A model generated the notes under the pieces. The model saw nothing but the letters and a program-made list of their open reading frames with translations. It ran no database searches and was not told the origin of the DNA. From Thermodesulfovibrionia bacterium (GTDB lineage: Bacteria > Nitrospirota > Thermodesulfovibrionia > UBA6902), in contig CAMYND010000039.1 of the NCBI GenBank assembly GCA_947259645.1, positions 1 through 43,256 on the forward strand: a stretch of DNA of 43,256 nt. Reading direction: 5' to 3'. The position numbers and the translations under genes were made by a program. Positions 33,038 through 40,424 of the stretch are shown piece after piece; the first letter of the stretch is position 1; every line of letters starts with the position of its first letter.

Positions 33038-33323
33038 TTAACTGATATGGGTTGCCCGGCCCTGAAGTGAGCGTCGGGTATTTTTTGAAAACGGGGACCA
33101 AGCTTCAGGAAACTGTAGAATAAGTTGCATGGATTTATAAACTTCTTCACCTGAAATTGCTTTTTCTCTGCCACTTCTGAAATCTGTAATTCTTTCCTCT
33201 GCTTCCTTAGCCCATAATTCATCAATTTCTTTGGTAAGTTGATCAAAAACAGATTTTTTCAAGTGAACCAGACGGTTCAATAATAATTATCCCCTCGTCT
33301 CTTAAGATTTCAATTGAAATCAT
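33038..33323 (-). pseudogene. Mosaic remnant: STAS N-terminus, antitoxin C-terminus and ParE fragment
   Basis: Reading from an ATG at 33323 with AAGGAG, the first 23 residues (MISIEILRDEGIIIIEPSGS...) are the start of a SpoIIAA-like STAS protein. A one-base shift in the A-run near 33255 ends that frame after 26 residues. In the other frame the text continues as STAS (SVFDQLTKEID), then becomes the C-terminus of an addiction-module antitoxin (ELWAKEAEERITDFRSGREK, AISGEEVYKSM), and then a ParE/RelE toxin piece (QFPEAWSPFSKNTRR). Three gene pieces are thus fused; none is functional. The remnant begins 20 bp after attC-like site C. Confidence 0.6.
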
Positions 33324-33343
33324 TATATTCTCCTTGATTTGAG

Positions 33344-33473
33344 ACCTAACGCCTGCGTCGGTGATGCAGACCATGAAGCATGTAAACGTGCTTAAAACTG
33401 ATTTGCACTTCTTAAATCTTTGCCAGCAAAAAAGGTCCCCGCTGTCACGCATTCGATCCAATGGCTGTTTATA
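33344..33473 (-). other. attC-like recombination site C
   Basis: A 130-bp imperfect palindrome between the CopG antitoxin stop and the mosaic remnant. On the minus strand it ends in GTTAGGT, a perfect GTTRRRY. The left box is degenerate (TATAAAC). Inner arms match as GGTGATGC and GAATGCG with offsets. It has 20 bp leading to the next start codon with a ribosome site, as in gene cassettes. Confidence 0.6.
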
Positions 33474-33746
33474 TCAAGTCTTTTTTTCAGTAAGGCGACC
33501 TGATATAAACTTGTGCAGTATGCTCGAAATCAGTGTTTGATAGGGAAGTCCTTCTTCAACTGCCTTTTTTTGAAGTCCAACCAGATCTTTCTCGGAAATC
33601 CTGATATTAACTCTCTTGTCCTTGCGAAATGTTGCCTTGGCATATTCCTGGTATTTTTTTATTTTCCCTTTGGCTCCACGAACAGATTTCCACTCCCCTT
33701 TTTCTACTGATTCAAGTATTGTTTTTTCTTCTTTACTCATTTTCAT
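33474..33746 (-). CDS. CopG/BrnA-type antitoxin
   Basis: A 90-residue antitoxin related to COG5304. The first half (EEKTILESVEKGEWKSVRG and KKYQEYAKATFRK) is polar and helical; the second half is a ribbon-helix-helix domain (RVNIRISEKDLVGLQKKAVE, EGLPYQTLISSILHKFISGR). It follows the toxin gene by 1 bp, so translational coupling is likely, and it should repress the shared promoter through the palindromes at 34018-34039. attC-like site C starts at its stop codon. Confidence 0.85.
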   Translation of the reverse strand: MKMSKEEKTILESVEKGEWKSVRGAKGKIKKYQEYAKATFRKDKRVNIRISEKDLVGLQKKAVEEGLPYQTLISSILHKFISGRLTEKKT

Positions 33747-33747
33747 C

Positions 33748-34020
33748 TCAATCTCCCAAATACTTTTTAGTCATCTTCCGACTGGGGATAATGGTCTTTA
33801 AAAAAACAATCTCACTATCCTCGACAAAAGGGACAAGATACACATAGTCATCTATGTCAACGATGAATATATTCTGATTAGGATATTTCGATTTATTGGG
33901 ATGTTCAATGACATCAAGCAATCCATTATGCATTATGCAGAAAACAACCTCTTCAAATGATATGCCTCTGTCTTTGATTAATTCTTCGTTTTTCTCGTTG
34001 TTCCAATCAAAGTATTTCAC
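33748..34020 (-). CDS. BrnT-superfamily toxin
   Basis: A 90-residue protein paired with the CopG antitoxin. KYFDWNNEKNEELIKDRG and ISFEEVVFCIMHNGLLDVIE, then IFIVDIDDYVYLVPFVED and IVFLKTIIPSRKMTKKYL, match the BrnT-like toxin group usually found with COG5304 antitoxins. Family members are RNases that inhibit translation. The start is a GTG at 34020. No ribosome-binding site precedes it and the promoter's expected start point coincides with the GTG, so it may be leaderless. Confidence 0.8.
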   Translation of the reverse strand: MKYFDWNNEKNEELIKDRGISFEEVVFCIMHNGLLDVIEHPNKSKYPNQNIFIVDIDDYVYLVPFVEDSEIVFLKTIIPSRKMTKKYLGD

Positions 34021-34055
34021 AATTTTATTGTGCTACAATGTGTGCCTATTGTCAA
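34018..34055 (-). promoter_or_regulatory. Promoter and operator of the second BrnT-CopG operon
   Basis: Minus-strand TTGACA (34055-34050) and CACAAT (34032-34027) are 17 bp apart. Two inverted repeats overlap the -10 and the start: CACAAT/ATTGTG at 34018-34032 and ATTGT/ACAAT at 34027-34039. They are placed where a ribbon-helix-helix antitoxin would bind to autoregulate. Confidence 0.6.
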
Positions 34056-34069
34056 CTTTATTATTTAAG

Positions 34070-34201
34070 ATATAACGACAAGCATACTGATGCGTACGTC
34101 AACCTGTATCAGTAAGCCAATAAACCAATTTGCACCTCTCAAGAAATCGCTTTCAAAATGGTCGTTGCTGGTACGCATTCAAGTGCAGCGGCTGGTTAGA
34201 A
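34070..34201 (-). other. attC-like recombination site D
   Basis: A 132-bp imperfect palindrome nearly identical to site B. On the minus strand it begins with TTCTAAC after the BrnA-stump stop and ends in GTTATAT, a one-mismatch GTTRRRY. The next gene on that strand is the BrnT-superfamily toxin. Together with site C it bounds a 726-bp cassette. Confidence 0.62.
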
Positions 34202-34206
34202 TTTTC

Positions 34207-34305
34207 TTATGATGCTTTTTCAAGGCGCTCAGCTACCCATACCTTTATGATTGATTGACGAGGAGCCCCTAATCTTTTTGCCTCTTTATCCAGTTGCTGT
34301 ATTAT
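34207..34305 (-). pseudogene. BrnA antitoxin C-terminal stump
   Basis: The last 32 codons of a BrnA antitoxin, ending EAKRLGAPRQSIIKVWVAER LEKAS, with one Val-to-Ala change from the intact copy at 30689-30913. The upstream part is replaced by the 3' end of the secreted protein gene at 34305. No start codon remains. The toxin gene is gone. Confidence 0.8.
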
Positions 34306-34814
34306 TATTCTTCTATTCCAGGTTGAATTGCTTCATACACAAAACTCAAGGGTGTAGCTACGGGCGTTTCAAAAGACAGCAATGCTTCTTGTGCCGGCGC
34401 TACTTCAAGATTATGACTGGTGATCCCAATACAGGATCCACGTCGAGGAAGTACGCTGTTGAGTTGAACATTTGCTGGCTCCGCAGACTCATGAAAATAA
34501 AAGTTATCTTGATTTTTTATAAGTCTATTTCTGCTTAATCTGTAATAGATATATGCAGGTCCTGTACAGTCAGTGTTTTCAAAATATAAGTAGTCCCCGT
34601 AAAAATTGCCATCATGAGTAAGAATAGCTGTTTTCTCATACGATGGAATGAGTATTTGGACAGCAATGCCATCCACTCCATTGTAGAGAAGCGTCCCTAA
34701 ATACTGACCGTCTCCGTCATACACACTCACTTCTGCCTGTGATTTAGTTGTACCAGTAATTAAAAAGACCGCTGAAACGGTAAGGACGACAACGAATATT
34801 CTAATTGTCTTCAT
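34305..34814 (-). CDS. Secreted protein of unknown function
   Basis: A 169-residue protein with a GGAGGATATC site and a signal peptide (about 1-27, cleavage near SQAEV). The mature part is rich in beta strands: VYDGDGQYLGTLLYNGVDGI, YFENTDCTGPAYIYYR and RGSCIGIT. Cys83 and a second Cys near residue 127 may pair. Other bacteria encode proteins with the same YDxxGxxxG and ENTDCTG pattern, but the function is unknown. The C-terminus abuts the BrnA stump, and a CTGTTGG-type repeat lies 80 bp upstream of the ABC operon end. Confidence 0.6.
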   Translation of the reverse strand: MKTIRIFVVVLTVSAVFLITGTTKSQAEVSVYDGDGQYLGTLLYNGVDGIAVQILIPSYEKTAILTHDGNFYGDYLYFENTDCTGPAYIYYRLSRNRLIKNQDNFYFHESAEPANVQLNSVLPRRGSCIGITSHNLEVAPAQEALLSFETPVATPLSFVYEAIQPGIEE

Positions 34815-34894
34815 AACGATATCCTCCTGCTTGTCCGCCTTGTTTTGTGAGAAAGAAGTGCCTATAAATATTATATCACGGTTTTTTAACCATG

Positions 34895-34914
34895 CACTGT
34901 TGATTTGCTGTTAG
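34895..34914 (+). repeat. CTGTTGG-type repeat
   Basis: CACTGTTGATTTGCTGTTAG, with CATGCA before it as at 17381; it is the most divergent of three copies and lies 33 bp downstream of the ABC permease stop. Confidence 0.6.
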
Positions 34915-34946
34915 TATAAATTGGAGGGAAGGTAAGGGTTCAATCA

Positions 34947-36473
34947 TCATGCCATTGATTTTAGGCGTAATCCTTTCGGCACGAGCAGCCTTTCTGCAAG
35001 TTCAAATGCTCCCTGAACGAGCAACGCCAGAATTGCTGCCGGCAGTGCTCCCTGAAGAATCAGTCCCACATCATCCAGACGAATGCCTGTGAGAATGGGC
35101 TGTCCATATCCACCGGCGCCGATAAGCGCACCAAGAGTCGCTGTTCCTACATTAATGACAGCAGACGTTTTTATGCCGGCCAGAATGGACCGGGACGCCA
35201 TGGGAACTTCTACTATTCTGAGGCGCGCACCGGCAGAAAGCCCTATCGCTTCAGATGATTCCCGGATATGCAGAGGTATATCATGGATTCCGGTATACGT
35301 ATTACGAACAATAGGCAAAAGACTGTAGAGGAAAAGTGCTGCAATGGCAGGGGGGCCTCCAATACCGAGAAGGGGGATCATAAACACAAGGAGAGCTAAG
35401 GAGGGGATGGTCTGGATGATACCGACACAGCTGAGAATAAACTGGCCCAGTTTCGCCTTCTTCGCGGCAATAATCCCGAGCGGTATTGATACGCTGATAG
35501 CAGCTATCAGCGATATGCCTACCATGAAAAGGTGCTCATATGTATGCTGCCAGAAACGACTACTTATTTTTTCCCCGCTCACCTCTGTATCTATCGATAA
35601 GCGGGCAGAAAGAAAATCAGCGGCAATTCTGGCTTCCGGTATTTTGTCCAGTTTGGCTCTCGCATTCATCGTTATCATTTCCGGCTCAGAGATTAATCCA
35701 TTGAGCTGGGAAAGGGCAGACACAATCCCCGGCGCGCGGGCTTCCAGATCATCACGATAAAGAATCAGGGCTTTATATTCAGGGAAATGCCTTAAGTCAT
35801 CTGTCAGCGTCTGCAGCTTGTAATACTGGATTTCAGCATCGGTCGCATAAAGGTCCATCACGTCGATATCGCCGCTCTGCAGTCCGCGATATGCAAGATC
35901 ATGATCCATTCCGCGAACATTTTTTTGGGGCAGGGAGTAGCGCTCTTTCAGGCTCGGCCAGCCGTCGCCGCGGGCCATAAATTCATTTCCAAAACCCAGG
36001 CTCAGTTCAGGATGATTCTGTAGATCAGAGATCCTTCGAATCCCGAGCTTCTTCGCTACTTCAGGCCTCATGCCTATCACATATGTATTGTTGAATCCTA
36101 ACGGCCCGGTCATCCGAATACCCTTTTCGGAGAGGGCACGACGAATTTCCTCTTCACTCTCTATTCCGAGACCCGCGAATATTTCCCTGCTTATGGTGCC
36201 GGTATATTCCGGGTACATGTCTATTTCACCCTTCAACAGGGCACTCCAGAGAACACGGGTGCCTCCCAGCTCCCTTCGGTGGATCGGCTTCAGCGCTCTG
36301 TCTTCAGCAAGATGGGAGACAATCTCTCCCAGGATTACGGATTCAGTAAATTTTTTTGACCCTATCGTTACGGTGACGGACTGTTCGCCATATAAAACAA
36401 GTGGAGTAAACAGGGTCGTCATACAAAGAATGCAGATAATACTGAAATAATTTCTGATCATCTTCATAGTCAC
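34947..36473 (-). CDS. Osmoprotectant ABC transporter, fused substrate-binding and permease protein
   Basis: A 508-residue fusion. Residues 1-30 form a signal peptide or first helix, and about 32-290 the OpuAC-type glycine betaine/choline-binding domain (VTIGSKKFTESVILGEIVSH, GGTRVLWSALLKGEIDMYPE, YTGTI). The last 200 residues are the permease with the ABC permease EAA-like loop (SSEAIGLSAGARLRIVEVPM) and GALIGAGGYGQPILTG. Members import betaine-type solutes. It starts at GTG overlapping the stop of the ATPase gene by 4 bp, so the two genes are translated together. An ATG 6 bp further in is the alternative start. Confidence 0.92.
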   Translation of the reverse strand: MTMKMIRNYFSIICILCMTTLFTPLVLYGEQSVTVTIGSKKFTESVILGEIVSHLAEDRALKPIHRRELGGTRVLWSALLKGEIDMYPEYTGTISREIFAGLGIESEEEIRRALSEKGIRMTGPLGFNNTYVIGMRPEVAKKLGIRRISDLQNHPELSLGFGNEFMARGDGWPSLKERYSLPQKNVRGMDHDLAYRGLQSGDIDVMDLYATDAEIQYYKLQTLTDDLRHFPEYKALILYRDDLEARAPGIVSALSQLNGLISEPEMITMNARAKLDKIPEARIAADFLSARLSIDTEVSGEKISSRFWQHTYEHLFMVGISLIAAISVSIPLGIIAAKKAKLGQFILSCVGIIQTIPSLALLVFMIPLLGIGGPPAIAALFLYSLLPIVRNTYTGIHDIPLHIRESSEAIGLSAGARLRIVEVPMASRSILAGIKTSAVINVGTATLGALIGAGGYGQPILTGIRLDDVGLILQGALPAAILALLVQGAFELAERLLVPKGLRLKSMA

Positions 36474-37216
36474 TTTGCTCTCACACTTTCAAGAGGGCTG
36501 CGCTGGGCGTTAATAAACTGAGTAACAAAGGGATCCGTCGGAGAAAAAACCAGGTCTTCAGGGGTCCCTTTCTGGATTATTATTCCCTCCCGCAACAAAA
36601 CAATCTCATCGCCGAAAAAACATGCTTCACCAATATCATGGGTAACGAGAATTACCGTTTTTTTCAGGGCTTGAAAAATTTCTTTCAACTCTTTCTGAAG
36701 ATCCGCCCGAATCATGGGGTCCAGTGCACCGAGGGGTTCATCAAGGAGAAGAACGCTCGGATCAAGTATCAGAGACCGCATGAGGCTCACCCTCTGCTGC
36801 TGGCCTCCAGACAGCTGCACAGGATAACGGTTTAGACCGTCACGGGGAAACTGCGTAAGTTCGAGCAATTCATCCAGGCGTGCTTCAATACGGTCAGCAC
36901 TCCATTTCAGGTAGCCCGCCATGACCGTAATATTCTGGCGGGCTGTCAGATGCGGGAAAAGACCACCCTCCTGAATAACATATCCCATTTTTCTGCGGAG
37001 AGCGAAGACGGTGTTACGTGCTACAGGCATTCCATCGAACTCAACAGTACCGCTGTCCTGTTCTGTCAGCCCGATGATGAGACGAAGCAGCGTGGACTTA
37101 CCGCAGCCGCTCGGGCCGATTAACACCGTTGTTTTGCCGCCGCCGCATGTGAGCGTGAAAGACTTCAGTGCCCGAGTCTGGCCAAATGTTTTGGTGACAT
37201 TATTTAACTCAATCAT
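36470..37216 (-). CDS. Osmoprotectant ABC transporter ATP-binding protein
   Basis: A 248-residue ABC ATPase of the OpuCA/ProV group: Walker A GPSGCGKST at 34-42, Q-loop in GYVIQEGGLFPH, signature LSGGQQQR, Walker B VLLLDEPLGALD and the switch His in VTHDIGEA. No CBS domains follow, so the osmosensing tail of OpuA-type ATPases is missing. It drives uptake through the fused permease encoded next. Confidence 0.94.
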   Translation of the reverse strand: MIELNNVTKTFGQTRALKSFTLTCGGGKTTVLIGPSGCGKSTLLRLIIGLTEQDSGTVEFDGMPVARNTVFALRRKMGYVIQEGGLFPHLTARQNITVMAGYLKWSADRIEARLDELLELTQFPRDGLNRYPVQLSGGQQQRVSLMRSLILDPSVLLLDEPLGALDPMIRADLQKELKEIFQALKKTVILVTHDIGEACFFGDEIVLLREGIIIQKGTPEDLVFSPTDPFVTQFINAQRSPLESVRAK

Positions 37217-37371
37217 AAAATTACGAAATGACTCAAGATCTTAATACGTTGATACATTGTACCTTATTAGAATAAAACCTTTACTTTATATTGAAATATT
37301 TTGTCTCGCACCAGGAGAGGAGGCAGAATACGGATTATCAGTCTTAAACTGCTACTATGGATAGATCAATT

Positions 37372-37391
37372 CACTGTTGGTTTACTGTTGG
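37372..37391 (+). repeat. CTGTTGG-type repeat
   Basis: CACTGTTGGTTTACTGTTGG is identical over 20 bases to 17384-17403. It lies 115 bp downstream of the ZIP gene stop, in a 289 bp spacer that shows nothing else. Confidence 0.75.
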
Positions 37392-37505
37392 GAGAAATCA
37401 GGGTCGGTGAAGATTATATGCATGAATCAATAACGTTGCCCGGGATCTGCACGTAGTGATTTAAGAGTAAAAATATAGACTGCCATCATTTCCCTGAACT
37501 TATAT

Positions 37506-38267
37506 TTAATGGCCTGTTTTCATAAGAATATAAAAGACCATAAATCCGAGCGCTGTTATCAGGCCAATAAATGATTGTGCTTCCTCGAATGCTTCCGGGA
37601 TCATTGTTTCAGCTACCATTGACAATATGCCTCCTGCAGCAAAGGCAGTGATAAATGCATTAATTGTTTGCGGGAAATTGCCAAAAACTGAATAACCGAG
37701 CACTCCTGCAATGCCTGTCAATAATGTTATACCACCCCATATACCAAATATGTATAGCGCGGAGCGGCCTGACTTTTTCATTCCTGATGCACTGGCTAAG
37801 CCTTCAGGGATATTCGCCAGGAAAAATCCTATCAGGACGCTCTTACCTATTGCAGTACCACCAGCCAGGGAGATGCCGACAATAATAGCTTCCGGTATGC
37901 TGTCCATGATTGACCCTACTGCAATCGCGAGGTCATTCCCTCCCTTTTTAAACTCGTCAAACTGCACAATGCATTCTGAACAGCGCTTTCTGTGCTTGGC
38001 ACCTCTTCCAGAAAGGAACCAGTTAGCAGTACTGAATAAAACTGCGCCTGTGAGAAATCCTGTGATTGCTGTTGTCATGCCTCCATGAACATATGCTTTT
38101 TCGATCAGGTCAAAGGCAAGGACAGCAATGAGTACTCCGCCTCCGAAGCCCATTACTGTAGCAACCAGACGATGACGGGGATTAAAAAAATAGCTTGTTA
38201 AGGCCCCTATTATCAGGCCGGAACCAACAACCAGACCCCAAAAAAATGCCTCTATCCAACCCGTCAA
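37506..38267 (-). CDS. ZIP family divalent metal transporter
   Basis: A 253-residue inner membrane protein with about eight helices, starting at a TTG 5 bases after AAGGAGGT. Helix IV-like GSIMDSIPEAIIVG and helix V-like FFLANIPEGL carry the metal-ligand pairs of ZIP carriers, and a Cys-rich loop (KHRKRCSECIVQFDEF) replaces the usual His-rich one. The last helices include AGGILSMVAETMIPEAFEE. Probable substrates are Zn2+ or Fe2+. It is monocistronic. Confidence 0.9.
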   Translation of the reverse strand: MTGWIEAFFWGLVVGSGLIIGALTSYFFNPRHRLVATVMGFGGGVLIAVLAFDLIEKAYVHGGMTTAITGFLTGAVLFSTANWFLSGRGAKHRKRCSECIVQFDEFKKGGNDLAIAVGSIMDSIPEAIIVGISLAGGTAIGKSVLIGFFLANIPEGLASASGMKKSGRSALYIFGIWGGITLLTGIAGVLGYSVFGNFPQTINAFITAFAAGGILSMVAETMIPEAFEEAQSFIGLITALGFMVFYILMKTGH

Positions 38268-38456
38268 TCTTTACCTCCTTGCTGAGTAATTGTAATAAGG
38301 TGCCTGCTTTATATTCATATTTCCATAAAAGTCTATCACCTGGTTAAAGTATAACACCATATCATTAATAGTCAGTCTGAAAATCATGTATTCAATACAT
38401 GATAATGAAGTAAACAGATCCTGACTGATATCAGCACAGATCTATGCTAAACATTC

Positions 38457-40418
38457 TTATTTTTTTAACGAGTTGAATTTATCAGTATACTGCAGAACTG
38501 CCCACACAAAGGAGGAATGGCTCCAGGTAAGCGGTGAAACAGAGAGGGGAGAGCTGTTTACAGGGTGAACCTGCTCTGCAAGCACACCGGAAGGGAGTGC
38601 ATTCTTCGCACACCATTGAAGATAAGGAATAGCCTCGCAGAGATCCTGAAGGCTTTCTGCACGGGCTATATAATATTCTGCCAGCCAGAGAGTTGAAATA
38701 AACCAGGGATTCCCGGGGATTCCCTCTGGGCTGTCGTCCGGCCGATGATAAACATCATTCTGGTATCGGGCACATCCTTCAACAGGGGTATTGAGCCACA
38801 ACTGCTGTTGGATTGCCTCCATGGTTTCGACCATCCTCGGATCTCTTGGAGGCAATACTCCCAGGACAACGATAGCAGATAAACTGACGTCGATTACCTC
38901 ATCTAATTCATAGCCTTTGCCCTTTCTGTACCCGGAGCGGGCGTACCGCTTCAGTTTTTTGTGGTAGAGATATTTAGTAAGTCCCGCTTTTATTTCTTCG
39001 GCTGTTTTGTCATATTTCTCTGCCAGTAATACATCCTGAAAGAGTCTTGCAAAATTCCCTGCTGCCCGGAGACCGGCAATCACTGACGCTACAGTATAGG
39101 TGTGCACTCCATAACGCTCCTCCCAGAGATCATAGCTGGGGATGGGCAATTTGGTCTTTGGATCACGGTGATTTACCATAAAGTCGGCAGACTTTTTAAT
39201 AAGCGAATCATAGAGCGGCCTGATGAACTCTATGTCTTTAGAACACTGATAGTGTATCCACAGGGACCAGAGAATCAAAGCCGTAGAGTCCTCCTGTATA
39301 GGCAGGACTGCCTTTCCATGCACAAGCCAGGGATGCCAGTTGCTTGCCAGTGATCCATCAGGATTGTAATGCTGGTAAAGATACCCGTCCTCGGTGATAA
39401 CACGGGCGCAAAATTCAAAAAATTTCATGCACACATGGGTGTAACCGGCCTTTGCCAGTGCAGCGGCTACAAAGGCTCCGTCGCGTCCCCACATGTAAGA
39501 ATATGTATCACCTGCAAAACGGACTATATCCGAATCATTTGCAGCGGTAATTGCGCCCCTGTTGTCTATCTGGGTCCTTAAAACAAGAAGGCTGCGATTG
39601 TATATGTCAATGATAGATTCGGGCAAATCTCCGAAGGACCTGGCTTCTTTTGTGACCCACGCTTTCCAGTAATCAGATGTGCGTTTAATCAACTCATCGG
39701 GCGTCTTCTCTATCACATCCCGGTTCAGTTGGGCCACCTCATCGTAATGCGTGCCTGCAGCAATCCAGTAATGCGCCGCAGCTTTCCCCCCTGGAGGCAC
39801 ATGCAGCCATATGCCAATAGCAGAGTCAGCAGAACCCCATGAAATCTGGTTCCCGCTGAGCTCTCCATCTTCAGCATCTTTCCATACTCCTTCCCGGCCC
39901 GGCACTTCCTTGTCACCGCAGGCATAGTGATTTACACCATACTTCCCGGACTTGCAGCAATTTATAAGAAAGTAACGGTTGGCTTTATAGTGAATGATCG
40001 AACGAGGGCGCGGATCAAAATAGGCTGTGTCTCCGATATCATAACCGTAAAGATGAAAGTCGTGACAGAAAAAGAGCCTGACCTGACGCTCATTATCCTG
40101 AAGATTTTCAACCTCGATTTTTTTAATATATATATTCAGGTCTACATCAACCACATCATGGCAGCGCAGTTCCAGGCCCAGTGACTTGTTTTTCAGAATA
40201 ACATCAGTAACAAGGCTGTCATCGTGATATCTTAAGTCCTTTTCCCATTCAGGGCCCATCCATGAACAGCGGCCATCCACCCACACTCCGAACCGGAAAG
40301 GATCACCCTTTGAATGGTTTTCCTGTCCTATAAAGGGAAAATACACATCCCTGATCTGGTAATCCGAATCAAAGTTAAAAAGAAGATTGCCGTTGCTTAC
40401 AGGAAGATCTTTAGGCAT
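38457..40418 (-). CDS. Glycoside hydrolase family 15 (glucoamylase-type)
   Basis: A 653-residue cytoplasmic enzyme (no signal peptide). Residues about 1-270 form the N-terminal beta-domain (FPFIGQENHSKGDPFRFGVW); the (alpha/alpha)6 barrel follows. Motifs: YMWGRDGAFVAAALAKAGYT, the general acid in DLWEERYGVHTYT at 430-442 (Glu433 or 434) and the general base Glu615 in LAEQVHP; then PLTWSHSSFV. GH15 enzymes release glucose from alpha-glucans or trehalose. The gene begins 6 bp after the GT4 stop, so the two are one operon. Cytosolic location suggests action on an intracellular storage glucan or trehalose. Confidence 0.93.
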   Translation of the reverse strand: MPKDLPVSNGNLLFNFDSDYQIRDVYFPFIGQENHSKGDPFRFGVWVDGRCSWMGPEWEKDLRYHDDSLVTDVILKNKSLGLELRCHDVVDVDLNIYIKKIEVENLQDNERQVRLFFCHDFHLYGYDIGDTAYFDPRPRSIIHYKANRYFLINCCKSGKYGVNHYACGDKEVPGREGVWKDAEDGELSGNQISWGSADSAIGIWLHVPPGGKAAAHYWIAAGTHYDEVAQLNRDVIEKTPDELIKRTSDYWKAWVTKEARSFGDLPESIIDIYNRSLLVLRTQIDNRGAITAANDSDIVRFAGDTYSYMWGRDGAFVAAALAKAGYTHVCMKFFEFCARVITEDGYLYQHYNPDGSLASNWHPWLVHGKAVLPIQEDSTALILWSLWIHYQCSKDIEFIRPLYDSLIKKSADFMVNHRDPKTKLPIPSYDLWEERYGVHTYTVASVIAGLRAAGNFARLFQDVLLAEKYDKTAEEIKAGLTKYLYHKKLKRYARSGYRKGKGYELDEVIDVSLSAIVVLGVLPPRDPRMVETMEAIQQQLWLNTPVEGCARYQNDVYHRPDDSPEGIPGNPWFISTLWLAEYYIARAESLQDLCEAIPYLQWCAKNALPSGVLAEQVHPVNSSPLSVSPLTWSHSSFVWAVLQYTDKFNSLKK

Positions 40419-40424
40419 GATATC

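Noticed and set aside
27633-34201. tRNA or phage attachment sites for the palindromes
   Set aside because: They lack tRNA features and no phage or integrase gene is present; the R-box layout fits attC better.
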